Source of the DNA: CAYUNA01 sp047629355
GTDB taxonomy: Bacteria > Bacteroidota > Bacteroidia > Chitinophagales > Saprospiraceae
Length of the DNA: 64,000 nucleotides
NCBI GenBank assembly: GCA_047629355.1
Contig: JBLHWU010000001.1
Location: forward strand, 21,889 to 85,888
Reading direction: 5' to 3'
Below the pieces are notes generated by a model that was not told where the DNA came from, made no database searches, and saw only the letters and a program-made list of their open reading frames with translations. Shown in pieces: positions 35,556 through 44,532 of the stretch. Every line of letters starts with the position of its first letter. The stretch's first letter is position 1. Both the position numbers and the translations under genes were made by a program.

Positions 35556-36800
35556 ATGAAAAATCTACTCTTCAAATTTACCCTAGCTGCGTCGTTTTTC
35601 GCGCTAATGAGTACCACCCAGACCCTACAAGCCCAAACTTGTATCAAAAATACAAGTGGCGAATACGTTCTTCCTGATGGTTCTCCATGTCCTAATGCTA
35701 TCATTACGGCAGTTCCTTTTCTGCGAATCGTTTCAGATGCTCGTTCGGGCGCGATGGGCGACGCAGGAATCGCTTTATCTCCAGATGCTAATGCGATGCA
35801 CTTCAACCAATCTAAATTGGTTTTTGCAGAGAATGATTTGGGATTATCCGCAACCTACACACCTTGGTTGCGTGCGTTGGGCTTGAATGATGTTTATTTA
35901 GCCTATTTGACAGGCTATTATAAATTGAATGATTTACAAGCAGTTGGATTCGGTTTGCGCTATTTCTCTTTGGGAGAAATTAATTTTACCGATGTCAATG
36001 GCGAACCAATTGGTTTTGGTCGTCCAAATGAATTTGAAATCACTGGAGCGTACTCTAGAAAATTATCTGATAAATTTTCAGCAGGTATCGGTGCAAAATT
36101 CATCTACTCTAACCTCGCTTCTGGTCAGCAAGTGAATGGTCAGTTGATTGAAGTCGGAACAGCAGGTGCTGCCGATATTTCTTTGACGTATCAATCGCCT
36201 ATGAAATTAGGAGAAAACGATGCAGATTTGACAGTTGGTTTGGCAATTTCGAACATTGGTTCAAAAATCACCTACACCAATGCAGCGAATAACGAGAAAG
36301 ATTTCATCCCAACTAACTTGGGTATTGGTGCTGCTTTGAAAACGCAATTGGACCAGTATAACACCATTACGGTAACAGCTGATATCAATAAGTTCTTAGT
36401 CCCAACTCGTTGCTTAAACGATCCTGACACACCAGAAAATGAGTGTGATGCGGATGCTAACGGCATCGACGATTGGAAAGAAGAATCTACCATTGGTGGT
36501 ATCTTCAGTTCATTTGGTGATGCACCAGGCGGTACTATAGAAGAATTTCGAGAATTGATGTACTCTATCGGTTTAGAATACTGGTACGATGAGCAATTCG
36601 CAGTTCGAGCAGGTTATTATTCAGAACACAATACCAAAGGCGCACGGAGATATTTCACCGTCGGTTTAGGTTTGAAATACAACATTTTCGGTATCAACTT
36701 CTCTTACTTAGTACCAACAACAAGTCAAAGAAATCCATTGGACAATACTTTGCGATTCTCTTTGTTGTTTGATTTTGGAGCATTGGAAGGAGATAATTAA
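35556..36800 (+). CDS. porV: Type IX secretion system shuttle protein PorV (LptO)
   Basis: A 414-residue outer-membrane beta-barrel (FadL-like) with a signal peptide (1-27, ending TLQAQ). Family hallmarks: a TAVPFLRIVSDARSGAMGDAG-type opening (AVPFLRIVSDARSGAMGDAG), then DANAMHFNQSKLVFAE, LSDKFSAGIGAKFIYS, and a final strand ending FSLLFDFG. PorV collects folded cargo leaving the Sov translocon and passes it to PorU. An insertion of about 40 residues around 285-325, rich in Asp/Glu (CLNDPDTPENECDADANGID), resembles a calcium-binding loop. It has its own promoter and is followed at 36922-36960 by a terminator. Confidence 0.93.
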   Translation: MKNLLFKFTLAASFFALMSTTQTLQAQTCIKNTSGEYVLPDGSPCPNAIITAVPFLRIVSDARSGAMGDAGIALSPDANAMHFNQSKLVFAENDLGLSATYTPWLRALGLNDVYLAYLTGYYKLNDLQAVGFGLRYFSLGEINFTDVNGEPIGFGRPNEFEITGAYSRKLSDKFSAGIGAKFIYSNLASGQQVNGQLIEVGTAGAADISLTYQSPMKLGENDADLTVGLAISNIGSKITYTNAANNEKDFIPTNLGIGAALKTQLDQYNTITVTADINKFLVPTRCLNDPDTPENECDADANGIDDWKEESTIGGIFSSFGDAPGGTIEEFRELMYSIGLEYWYDEQFAVRAGYYSEHNTKGARRYFTVGLGLKYNIFGINFSYLVPTTSQRNPLDNTLRFSLLFDFGALEGDN

Positions 36801-36802
36801 AG

Positions 36803-36837
36803 ACGGTACACGATTTTCGGCGCACGGCATACGGCCG
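36803..36837. repeat. Heptamer-phased repeat after porV
   Basis: ACGGTAC, ACGATTT, TCGGCGC, ACGGCAT, ACGGCCG follow at exact 7-base steps, starting 3 bases after the stop codon. The unit ACGGNNN also builds the repeat at 51672-51706. Confidence 0.5.
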
Positions 36838-36921
36838 CGTTGATTGTAGCAGATAGGTAACCCGACCTAAAGAATCGAACGTCTAAGAAATAAGATTATT
36901 TAGGTCGAGTTATTTTTTTAT

Positions 36922-36960
36922 AAAAAAAGCCATTCTGGAATTCCGGAATGGCTTTTTTTA
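36922..36960 (+). terminator. Terminator after porV
   Basis: AAAAAGCCATTCTGGAATT pairs with its near-perfect complement and is followed by TTTTTTT. The A run on the left makes it symmetrical. Confidence 0.85.
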
Positions 36961-36984
36961 TTTGGTAATATTCAAAGGACGTTT

Positions 36985-37103
36985 GAGGGATAAAGAAGAT
37001 TTTGCAAAAACCTTTTTATCCCTTAAAACCCTACCCCGCGTTGCCGCAGGCAACGCGCACGATTCTTCATTGGAGGGAGAAAATTTGCAAATTCTCTCCC
37101 TCC
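36985..37103. mobile_element. Three-hairpin element core, copy G
   Basis: Three stems in a row: GAGGGATAAAGA...CTTTTTATCCCT (36985-37023), the conserved G+C-rich CGCGTTGCC-GCA-GGCAACGCG (37037-37057), and GGAGGGAGAAAATTT against its complement (37072-37103). Terminal repeats are unclear; AAGTAGTTAC near 37181 resembles the end of the 23435/27241 group. Confidence 0.6.
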
Positions 37104-37196
37104 TGAAGCAACCCTTCCATTCCTTCTGTGTCTATATTATTAACCACTTCAAAAAACTAAAAATTAGTTTTGTTTAGATAAGTAGTTACGCATACT

Positions 37197-37241
37197 CTGG
37201 AACATCCAACTCTTGTTATTTTGGTGTTCCAGTTTTTTTTT
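37197..37241 (+). terminator. Rightward terminator-like hairpin
   Basis: CTGGAACA pairs with TGTTCCAG across a 20-base loop and is followed by nine T residues. No gene is annotated immediately upstream on this strand; it may be a second stop for porV transcripts or belong to an unseen RNA. Confidence 0.5.
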
Positions 37242-37255
37242 GCTACATTTTTAAC

Positions 37256-38296
37256 TTAAAAATGCTTCCAGCCCTGCGCTTTCAAATCCACAATTCGACC
37301 ACCACCTTTCGTCACCATCTTCACCCCTTCTGATTTCTCGACAATTTCTCCCATGATATAAATGTCTGGTAAAAATTTCACCTTTTCTAAATCTTTTGGA
37401 CTAACGGTAAAAATCAACTCATAATCTTCGCCACCACTCAACGCACAAGTCGCAGGATCCATTCCAAATTGAATGGCCATCAACTCCGTTTCTTGCTTCA
37501 CCGGAATACCACTTTCTTCTATCAAAGCCCCGACACCCGATTGGTGACAGATGTGGAAAAGCTCAGAAGCGACCCCATCCGACACATCAATCATCGAAGT
37601 AGGAACAAGATTATTTTTGGCAAACGCTTCCACCATTTCCTTACGCGCTTCCGGCTTCAATTGCCGTCCAACAAGGTAATCTGCCTTTTCCAAATCAGGT
37701 TTCACCCCTGGACTGTCCAAATAAATTTGCTTCTCTCTTTCCAATAATTGCAAACCTAAATACGCTGCCCCGACATCTCCTGTGATACAGATTATATCCC
37801 CTACTTTCGCCGTGTTTCGATAAACTACTTTATCTTTTTCCACCTGACCAATTGCAGTCACACTCAATGCCAAGCCTTTTTTAGAAGACGTTGTATCGCC
37901 ACCAACCAAGTCTACATTATAATGTTTGCACGCTAAATGAATGCCTTCATACAATTCCTCAATCGCTTCTACCGAAAACCGATTGGACAAAGCCATCGAA
38001 AAAGTAATCTGCTTTGGTGTCGCATTCATCGCATAAATATCGGACAAATTAACAATCACGGCCTTGTAGCCCAAATGCTTCAGCGGGTGGTACATTAAGT
38101 CAAAATGAATCCCTTCCAGCAGCATATCTGTCGAAACAACGGTCATTAAATTACCGTTTTCAATCACTGCGGCATCGTCTCCAACCCCTTTAATAGAAGA
38201 TTCATTTTGGAGTTGAATGTCTTTGGTTAGGTGTTCGATTAAACCAAATTCGCCTAATTCGTTGACGTCTGTACGTTTAGTTGAGTCTTGATCCAT
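37256..38296 (-). CDS. thiL: Thiamine-monophosphate kinase
   Basis: A 346-residue enzyme that phosphorylates thiamine monophosphate to the active cofactor thiamine diphosphate. Motifs in order: IKGVGDDAAVI (nucleotide/metal loop), STDMLLEGIHFDL, VNLSDIYAMNATP, DLVGGDTTSSKKG, ITGDVGAAYLG, and IDVSDGVASELFHIC, all typical of ThiL (AIR synthase-like fold). Length is normal. No thi biosynthesis genes are next to it and no TPP riboswitch is recognised upstream, so it stands alone here. The upstream gap carries the heptamer-phased repeat 38424-38505. Confidence 0.95.
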   Translation of the reverse strand: MDQDSTKRTDVNELGEFGLIEHLTKDIQLQNESSIKGVGDDAAVIENGNLMTVVSTDMLLEGIHFDLMYHPLKHLGYKAVIVNLSDIYAMNATPKQITFSMALSNRFSVEAIEELYEGIHLACKHYNVDLVGGDTTSSKKGLALSVTAIGQVEKDKVVYRNTAKVGDIICITGDVGAAYLGLQLLEREKQIYLDSPGVKPDLEKADYLVGRQLKPEARKEMVEAFAKNNLVPTSMIDVSDGVASELFHICHQSGVGALIEESGIPVKQETELMAIQFGMDPATCALSGGEDYELIFTVSPKDLEKVKFLPDIYIMGEIVEKSEGVKMVTKGGGRIVDLKAQGWKHF

Positions 38297-38423
38297 TTTT
38301 TTTTATTGAATTTTTGGTGCAAAAGTACGAAACTTAATAACTCGAATGTCACGTAGTTGTCGATGGTATCGTATTTTTGCGCTCAATTTGAAATTTGACG
38401 CTATTTAAAGCGTTTTAAAAAAG

Positions 38424-38505
38424 AGGAATCAGGGGTTAGGAGTCAGAGGTCAGAGATTGCAATAGCTTGTAATTTCTGACTCCTGACTCCTGATTCCTGA
38501 CTTCT
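38424..38505. repeat. Two-armed heptamer-phased repeat
   Basis: Left arm AGGAATC, AGGGGTT, AGGAGTC, AGAGGTC, AGAGATT; right arm GACTCCT, GACTCCT, GATTCCT, GACTTCT, each unit 7 bases. The arms are reverse complements of the same AGGAGTC heptamer and can pair. It ends 15 bases before the ATG of the next gene. Confidence 0.65.
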
Positions 38506-38520
38506 TTTTCAACTATTTTC

Positions 38521-40248
38521 ATGAAACAGACAATTACAACATTTCTAATCCTCATTGGGTTGAGTGTGGCAGGTTTTTCACAAATCTTTCCACCAGAATT
38601 TCTTTGTGTCAACTCAGATACCTTGCTTTGGAATACGCCAACCAATACTTGCGGTACGTTCAATGCTTACGAAATCTATTTTAGTGCCAACCAAACTGGA
38701 CCTTTCACCCTTTTGACGACCGTTACAGACGAAAATCAAATGAGCTATTTCCATGCTACTGCAGGTGGAGATGTATGGTTTTATTATTTTTTAAGTGATT
38801 ATAACTGCCTGGGAGAAATACAAATTTCATCAGATACGCTCGACAATCGACCTGCTGAAGTTGCCGTTATTGAGGTGGCAAGTGTCGAAAATGGACAAGT
38901 TGAACTCTCTTGGTATCCCAGCCCGTCACCCGAAGTGATTGGCTATATTATTTATCGCGAAACTAATATTGGCTTCGTTCCCGTTGATACTGTTTTTGGC
39001 GGCACGACCTATACAGATGTGAATGCGCTACCTAATAATACCATTGAGACTTACTTTGTCAATGCCTTAGACCAGTGTGGCAATACCAGTATTTTTGATG
39101 ATCGACACAATACGATGCTCTTGAAAACGTCGGTTGATATTTGTAGTCAAACGCTCCTTTTAGCATGGAATCCGTACGAAAACTGGCTAAATCCAATTGA
39201 AGAACACCGAATTTGGCTGAGTATTAACAATGGTGCATTTCAAATGGTTGATTTTGCTGATGGTAGCGCAACTTCTTATTTATTTGAAAATGCTAATGAT
39301 AGCGACGAATATTGTTTTTACATAGAAGCTGTTGAATCGGTGACAGGAGTGATTTCTAAGTCTAACATTTTTTGTCAAACGCTGGATATTATTCAACCAG
39401 TTCGAGAGTTATTAATTAAAAATGTGAGCGTTACCCCACTTGGAGCAGTTGAAATTACGTATAGTTTTGATACGGATGCAGAGGTAAGTCAAGTCGCTGT
39501 TTTTAGTAATTCAACGGAAAGTTTAACTGAAATTTCCAATCAACCGCCACCGAATCCAATTCCATTTGAAAATATTTTTAACGATGCCAATGCTGCCGCA
39601 AATACAGGCATTGTGACGTATCAAGTCACTACGACTGACAATTGTGATACCATCGTTTTTTCTAATTTAGGAAAAACTATTTTTCTAAAAGGGCAAGCTG
39701 TCGGTGGCAATGTCAACCAAGTTATTTGGACACCTTTAGGAATTGAAAACACCAGCGATATTACCTACAATATTTTTAAGACTTCAAACGGTACGGAATC
39801 TCAGATTGGAATAGCTATAGCGAACGATTCTACCTTTTTTGACCAGCTAACCGTCACAACCTCAGAGGATGCCAACGCCGGTTATTATGTCATTGCCGGT
39901 GCAACTTTAACTCTGCCTGACGGTTCAACAGAAACGATTCAATCTCGCTCAAATATCGCCTGTATCGAGCAGCCTGTCAAAATTTGGACGCCCAATGCCT
40001 TCGTCCCTCGCGGCGTTAACCGCATTTTCAAACCTCTTATTGTCTTTGGTGAAAATAGCGCTTATCAACTAGAAGTTTATGACCGATATGGTAAAAAGTT
40101 ATTTGAAAGTATCGACGTTGACCAAGGTTGGAATGGAAGAATTAACGCGGAGGATGCACCAGCTGGCAGTTATGTTTATACGATAACGATCACGCAGTCG
40201 AATGGAGAAGTGATAGTTGATAATGGCATTTTTGTCTTGATTCGTTGA
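38521..40248 (+). CDS. Secreted multidomain protein with T9SS type B sorting domain
   Basis: A 575-residue protein with a signal peptide (MKQTITTFLILIGLSVAGFS). It consists of about four beta-sandwich modules with fibronectin-III-like character (for example VELSWYPSPSPEVIGYIIYR near 125-145) and Cys-containing strands, and a C-terminal gliding-motility-type (type B) sorting domain from about 485: IWTPNAFVPRGVNRIFKP, EVYDRYGKKLFES, WNGRINAEDAPAGSYVYTI. It is a surface or secreted adhesin-like protein; no enzyme motif is seen. It is preceded by the heptamer repeat 38424-38505 and followed by the repeat 40252-40384. Confidence 0.88.
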   Translation: MKQTITTFLILIGLSVAGFSQIFPPEFLCVNSDTLLWNTPTNTCGTFNAYEIYFSANQTGPFTLLTTVTDENQMSYFHATAGGDVWFYYFLSDYNCLGEIQISSDTLDNRPAEVAVIEVASVENGQVELSWYPSPSPEVIGYIIYRETNIGFVPVDTVFGGTTYTDVNALPNNTIETYFVNALDQCGNTSIFDDRHNTMLLKTSVDICSQTLLLAWNPYENWLNPIEEHRIWLSINNGAFQMVDFADGSATSYLFENANDSDEYCFYIEAVESVTGVISKSNIFCQTLDIIQPVRELLIKNVSVTPLGAVEITYSFDTDAEVSQVAVFSNSTESLTEISNQPPPNPIPFENIFNDANAAANTGIVTYQVTTTDNCDTIVFSNLGKTIFLKGQAVGGNVNQVIWTPLGIENTSDITYNIFKTSNGTESQIGIAIANDSTFFDQLTVTTSEDANAGYYVIAGATLTLPDGSTETIQSRSNIACIEQPVKIWTPNAFVPRGVNRIFKPLIVFGENSAYQLEVYDRYGKKLFESIDVDQGWNGRINAEDAPAGSYVYTITITQSNGEVIVDNGIFVLIR

Positions 40249-40251
40249 TGT

Positions 40252-40384
40252 TTTGTCATTCTGATTTTTTTTTGTCATTCCGAGTATATTTTGTCATTCC
40301 GAGCGAAGCCGAGGAATCTGGATGTAATATCACGTCAGATTCCTCGGCTTCGCTCGGAATGACAAAGAACAATCAGAATAACAA
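40252..40384. repeat. TGTCATTCCGAGCGAAGC hairpin repeat
   Basis: TTGTCATTCCGAGCGAAGCC with GAGGAATCTG (40291-40320) is followed by its almost perfect inverse (40335-40366). Extra partial units TTTTGTCATTC lie at 40252 and 40271. This string is a widespread intergenic repeat in Bacteroidota and other bacteria. It separates the convergent sorted-protein and cysM genes and may terminate both. Confidence 0.85.
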
Positions 40385-40389
40385 AAATA

Positions 40390-41277
40390 TTAATTTCCAA
40401 AAATCCCCGAACTCAAATACCTATCTCCTCTATCGCAAATAATACAAACGATTACCGCATCTTCTTCCAGTGTCGCCGCCAATTTTAAGGCTGCTGCCAC
40501 TCCCCCACCGCTACTCATACCTGCGAAAATGCTTTCTTTTTTTGCCAAGTCCTGCATCATTTTCGTAGATTCCAATTGCGAAACATCAATCACTTTATCC
40601 ACTCGCGTTGGGTCAAATATCTTCGGTAAAAATGCCTTTGACCAACGTCTAATTCCTGGAATGCGCGAACCATCCGTGGGTTGTACACCAATTATTTGAA
40701 CCTCCCGATTTTGCTCTTTCAAAAATCGAGACACACCCATAATGGTCCCCGTTGTACCCATCGAAGCAACAAAATGGGTTATCTTCTGATTGGTATCACT
40801 CCAAATTTCTGGGCCAGTCGTGCGGTAATGTGCGCGCCAATTGTCGTCATTCGCAAATTGATTGAGCATTTTATAGCCCTTTTCCGCAACCAATGAATCT
40901 GCATATTCGCGACTGTATTCAATCGTCTTTTTGGCAGGTGTCAAAATAACTTCCGCGCCGTAGGATTGCATCGTTTGAATGCGTTCTTTAGTAGAATTTT
41001 CGGGCATAATCAACGTAATTGGAATATCAAATTGCGCTGCAATCATCGCCAATGCAATGCCTGTATTCCCACTCGTTGCTTCTACCAATCGGGTATCTTT
41101 GGTGATTTCTCCTCGGTCTATTGCCCCTTTAATCATGCCGTATGCTGCACGGTCTTTGACGCTACCGCCAGGGTTTTGCCCTTCGAGTTTGCCATAAATT
41201 TTGACATGGCTGTATGGATTGATTTTGTCAATTTCGACTAAAGGAGTATTTCCAACAAGTTCTAAAATAGAAGCCAT
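40390..41277 (-). CDS. cysM: Cysteine synthase B (O-acetylserine sulfhydrylase)
   Basis: A 295-residue PLP enzyme joining O-acetylserine and sulfide (or thiosulfate) to cysteine. Landmarks: LVGNTPLVEI near the N-terminus, the PLP lysine in GGSVKDRAAYGMI, EATSGNTGIALAM, GTTGTIMGVSRFL, and the CysM-type end CDRGDRYLSSGIFGN. The frame is open to 41382, but that extension translates a hairpin repeat; the ATG at 41277 gives the family N-terminus (MASILELVGNTPL). cysE lies upstream on the same strand with 130 bases between, so both are likely made from one message despite the repeat. Confidence 0.93.
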   Translation of the reverse strand: MASILELVGNTPLVEIDKINPYSHVKIYGKLEGQNPGGSVKDRAAYGMIKGAIDRGEITKDTRLVEATSGNTGIALAMIAAQFDIPITLIMPENSTKERIQTMQSYGAEVILTPAKKTIEYSREYADSLVAEKGYKMLNQFANDDNWRAHYRTTGPEIWSDTNQKITHFVASMGTTGTIMGVSRFLKEQNREVQIIGVQPTDGSRIPGIRRWSKAFLPKIFDPTRVDKVIDVSQLESTKMMQDLAKKESIFAGMSSGGGVAAALKLAATLEEDAVIVCIICDRGDRYLSSGIFGN

Positions 41278-41299
41278 ATTTTTACGTTTATAAAGTTTT

Positions 41300-41369
41300 G
41301 TAGCGGCAACTTTAGTCGCCAAGCTGTCTCCGCTTATACAAGCAACTTGGCGACTGAAATCGCCGTTAC
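41300..41369. repeat. Hairpin repeat in the cysE-cysM spacer
   Basis: GTAGCGGCAACTTTAGTCGC and CAAG pair with CTTGGCGACTGAAATCGCCG and TTAC, a stem of about 24 bp with few mismatches. The left arm is shared with 17434-17460. As it sits within an apparent operon it may set relative expression of cysE and cysM. Confidence 0.7.
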
Positions 41370-41407
41370 ATTTAAAAAGCAATTTTTAAAACACTTAGGC
41401 AATTGCC

Positions 41408-42235
41408 TTATAATTTATCTTTCCTTACTACTTTTTCTACGTCCAAACCTTTATCATTCGCCTGATAATAAATCCTTGATTTCGCAGGCACACTCTTCGT
41501 CAACCAAACATTTCCACCGATAATACTGCCCTCGCCTATCACCGTTTCACCACCCAAAATGGTTGCGCCTGAATAAATGACCACATTATTTTCAATCGTC
41601 GGATGTCGTTTGATTTTCGCCAATTCTTTGCGCACACTCAATGCGCCAAGCGTTACATTTTGGTACATTTTCACGTTGCTTCCAATAATACAAGTACCTC
41701 CAATTACCAATCCCGTACCGTGGTCAATGCAGAAACTTTCGCCGATTTGCGCTGCCGGATGTATGTCAATGCCCGTCTCGCTATGCGCATATTCAGATAA
41801 AATACGGGGAATTAAAGGCACCTCCAATAGATGAAATTCGTGCGCCAACCGATGTATTGCAATCGCATAAAAACCTGGGTAAGTCCGAATAACTTCCCGC
41901 GTATCCTGTGCTGCAGGGTCGCCCGCAGAGATGGCATTGGCGTCTTTTATTAGTTTTTCATAAACACTTGGCAACTTCGCAACAAACTGATTTTCAATCA
42001 CTTCGGGCGTCAGCGGTAACTCTTCTTTTATCAATTCCAAAATTTTATTCAAATCCAATCGTAGCGTATGAAAATGATTTTCAAAATCACGATAACTCGC
42101 AAATTTTCGGTCTGCCAATTCTGGAAACAGCAATTTTAACAAACCATTCAGTACATGGCATACTTGTTCTGGAGACGGGATGTCCCGCGATTGCCAGTGC
42201 GATTGGTAGAGTTTTTCTAAAAAAGAGGAATTCAT
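41408..42235 (-). CDS. cysE: Serine O-acetyltransferase
   Basis: A 275-residue enzyme that makes O-acetylserine from serine and acetyl-CoA. An N-terminal helical SATase domain (1-150, with YPGFYAIAIHRLAHEFHLL) is followed by left-handed beta-helix hexapeptide repeats (about 160-245): DIHPAAQIGESFCIDHGTGL, then GTCIIGSNVKMYQNVTLGAL and GATILGGETVIGEGSIIGG. The HGTG motif carries the catalytic His. The downstream cysM makes the pathway complete from serine to cysteine. Membership in the long EpsC/CysE type is common in Bacteroidota. Confidence 0.93.
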   Translation of the reverse strand: MNSSFLEKLYQSHWQSRDIPSPEQVCHVLNGLLKLLFPELADRKFASYRDFENHFHTLRLDLNKILELIKEELPLTPEVIENQFVAKLPSVYEKLIKDANAISAGDPAAQDTREVIRTYPGFYAIAIHRLAHEFHLLEVPLIPRILSEYAHSETGIDIHPAAQIGESFCIDHGTGLVIGGTCIIGSNVKMYQNVTLGALSVRKELAKIKRHPTIENNVVIYSGATILGGETVIGEGSIIGGNVWLTKSVPAKSRIYYQANDKGLDVEKVVRKDKL

Positions 42236-42361
42236 ATTTTTGAAAAATTGAATTTAGAGAGTAGGAAATAAACCTTCGGAATGAGCCCTTGCCTCTATAA
42301 GACAGCAAAAACTATAATAATGTTATAAACTTTGATAATAAATGTCTTTTAAAATGTGAAA

Positions 42362-43825
42362 TTATTCCAATTCAATAATCGCTTCTTGCAACATTTTTAA
42401 ATACAAATCCACATGATTCAAATGCGTACGAAACGACAACAACGCAATCCTAATCCAATAAACGCCCTTCAAATTTGTCGATGAAATAAAAATTCGTCCA
42501 TCCTTTTGTAAATGCTGTACCAACCGTTCGTTAAATTCATTCGCCTCTCCGTTTTTTGGTACATACCGATAAATAGCGACCGATAATTCTGGATAATTTC
42601 CAACTTCAAAACCAATTTTCTGAACTTCTTCATAAAAATATCTAGTCAGCAAAATCTTCTCTTCCAAACAAGCTCGAAACGGCGCAATTCCAAATAAATG
42701 CAACGGCAACCACATCCGCAACCCTCGTGCGTGCTTCGTCAATTCGGGCGATAAATCTGCTGGATTTGGCTGGTCCGCTGGATTAAAATCATTAGCATCT
42801 TGCATATAATTCGCACGATAAAAATGGGCATTCATCTGCGCTTTTACATCTTTTATCATTACCGCACCCAATCCATATGGTAAAAACAAGCCCTTATGTG
42901 GGTCAATCGCTACGGAATCAGATAGCTCTATTCCTGCAAAATTCGTCTTTAAATTATCGCCATTTTCATTAAAAATATTCTCTGTCAACAGAAAAAATCC
43001 GCCATACGCCGCATCCACATGAAACCACAAATTATGCTCCTCCGCAATCCTTCCAATCCGTTCCAAGGGGTCAATTGCCCCCACATCTGTCGTTCCTGCC
43101 GAACCGACGACAAGGAACGGAATTAACCCATTTTTCTTGTCCACACGCACCTGCACTTCCAAATAATCAGCATCCATTTTATAGTGGTCATCCATCGGAA
43201 TATAGCGAATAGTCGCTTCGTGTAGACCTGCAATTCGAATCGCTTTTTGTACGCAATGATGCACCTGTTCGGTCAGATAAATCACTGCTTTTTCCACCTT
43301 TCGTGAAGTAATTTCCTTTGCATCTCGCGCCGTGACGATGGCAATTAAATTGGCTATTGAACCACCAGAAGTCAAGTTGCCCAATGAATTCTCAGGAAAT
43401 CCTACCATTTCACACATCCATCGAATCAATTGGTTTTCCATCCGAACGCCGCCTGGGCTAGCGATGAAAATCCCCGTATATTTATTGGCTACTGCTACGA
43501 GATAATCAGCCATAGCGGAAGGATACAAACCACCGCCCGGGATATAGCCAAAATGTGACCCCGCGGCAGAATTGATACCTTGGCTATCGACTTCTGTTTC
43601 GAGAATTTTCAATAATTCTGGCAAGTTTTTGGACGTTTCTGAAAAAGATAAATCGGTGATGCCTTTGCCCTGCGTTTCAGAAGTGACATAACCTTTCGCA
43701 GTTTCAATTTCGCTTAAAAAACTATCGGCATATTGTTGAATCGCGGCATTCCAATCGGTACGCGTTTGGAGAGACGGGTCGAGAAGACGAGCCGTTTGTT
43801 CGAGTTGTTTAATTTCTTTTCGCAT
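42362..43825 (-). CDS. PLP-dependent decarboxylase, group II (aromatic-L-amino-acid type)
   Basis: A 487-residue enzyme of the glutamate/aromatic amino-acid decarboxylase family. Visible: HFGYIPGGGLYPSAMADYL, SPGGVRMENQLIRWMCEM, GNLTSGGSIANLIAI (PLP phosphate binding), the His that stacks on the cofactor in LTEQVHHCVQKA, the Asp in FHVDAAYGGFF, and the Schiff-base Lys in SVAIDPHKGLFLPYG. Such enzymes make amines such as tryptamine, phenethylamine or tyramine, or use other acids; substrate is not predictable by eye. It is convergent in function with nothing adjacent and stands between cysE and rpsU, with its own upstream terminator-like hairpin. Confidence 0.82.
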   Translation of the reverse strand: MRKEIKQLEQTARLLDPSLQTRTDWNAAIQQYADSFLSEIETAKGYVTSETQGKGITDLSFSETSKNLPELLKILETEVDSQGINSAAGSHFGYIPGGGLYPSAMADYLVAVANKYTGIFIASPGGVRMENQLIRWMCEMVGFPENSLGNLTSGGSIANLIAIVTARDAKEITSRKVEKAVIYLTEQVHHCVQKAIRIAGLHEATIRYIPMDDHYKMDADYLEVQVRVDKKNGLIPFLVVGSAGTTDVGAIDPLERIGRIAEEHNLWFHVDAAYGGFFLLTENIFNENGDNLKTNFAGIELSDSVAIDPHKGLFLPYGLGAVMIKDVKAQMNAHFYRANYMQDANDFNPADQPNPADLSPELTKHARGLRMWLPLHLFGIAPFRACLEEKILLTRYFYEEVQKIGFEVGNYPELSVAIYRYVPKNGEANEFNERLVQHLQKDGRIFISSTNLKGVYWIRIALLSFRTHLNHVDLYLKMLQEAIIELE

Positions 43826-43873
43826 GAACGCGAAAATAGACGAGAAGACGGATATTTTCTAATTTTATACAAT

Positions 43874-43918
43874 AAAAAACCTTGAATCCAGAGCGTTCAC
43901 TCCGAATTCAAGGTTTTA
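43874..43918. terminator. Terminator after rpsU
   Basis: AAAACCTTGAATTC and GGATTCAAGGTTTT (read on the minus strand) flank a GC-containing loop; T runs lie on both sides. It closes the leftward rpsU transcript before the decarboxylase gene. Confidence 0.8.
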
Positions 43919-43942
43919 AATATTTTATAACCAAAGCTAGGT

Positions 43943-44137
43943 TTAGATTAAACCTGCGCGAACTTTATCTTCTTTGTACACAGCTTTCAACACCTCGTGA
44001 CGACGCTTTACAGAAGGCTTGGTAAATTGCTTGCGGTTACGCAAATCTTTCATAATTTTTGTATTACGAAACTTACGTTTGTAGCGTTTCAACGCCTGAT
44101 CAATGCTTTCGCCGTTTTTTACTTCAATGATTAACAT
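43943..44137 (-). CDS. rpsU: Small ribosomal subunit protein bS21
   Basis: A 64-residue basic protein beginning MLIIEVKNGESIDQALKRYK and containing RKQFTKPSVKRRHEV, clear bS21 hallmarks. In Bacteroidota bS21 has been linked to sequestration of the anti-Shine-Dalgarno end of 16S rRNA. Here the gene has its own promoter (44176-44207) and terminator (43874-43918), so it is monocistronic. Confidence 0.97.
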   Translation of the reverse strand: MLIIEVKNGESIDQALKRYKRKFRNTKIMKDLRNRKQFTKPSVKRRHEVLKAVYKEDKVRAGLI

Positions 44138-44175
44138 ATATAGTATAGATTTTTACTTTTTTTTAAATTGGATCG

Positions 44176-44207
44176 CGAAGATACCATTCTTTGTAATAAT
44201 AGGCAAA
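44176..44207 (-). promoter_or_regulatory. Promoter of rpsU
   Basis: TATCTTCG (44176-44183) as the -7 box and TTTG (44204-44207) as the -33 box, 20 bases apart. The -7 box ends 39 bases before the ATG. A close match to the Bacteroidota housekeeping promoter. Confidence 0.65.
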
Positions 44208-44532
44208 CTTTTATAGCAAAAATTAATGTAAAAAGTTGATGAAGCCTTTTTTTACTTAAAAAATGCATTTTATCCCATTTAAACAGTACTTCTTTTCCAA
44301 AATTTGATACTTTTAAGGCAGTATTTTATTTTTTAAAAAGACAGGAATAGGACACTTCTATCAAAATTTGCCAAGCTTACTCAACTTTTAAAAGTTATAA
44401 ATGCTTATTTTGTTCCCAAAATCCAAAAGTCTAAGTTCACCATACATTAAGTAGATTATCATTTTAAAATACCACATTCTCCCGTAAAAAGGGAAAGCAG
44501 AATGAGCAGAAACTTAATTTATACTGTATTAA

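Noticed and set aside
36962..37177. A 71-residue plus-strand frame after porV
   Set aside because: It lies entirely in hairpin-rich repeat DNA and starts in a terminator.
38297..38423. TPP riboswitch upstream of thiL
   Set aside because: The conserved CTGAGA and ACCTGA-type core elements are not present.
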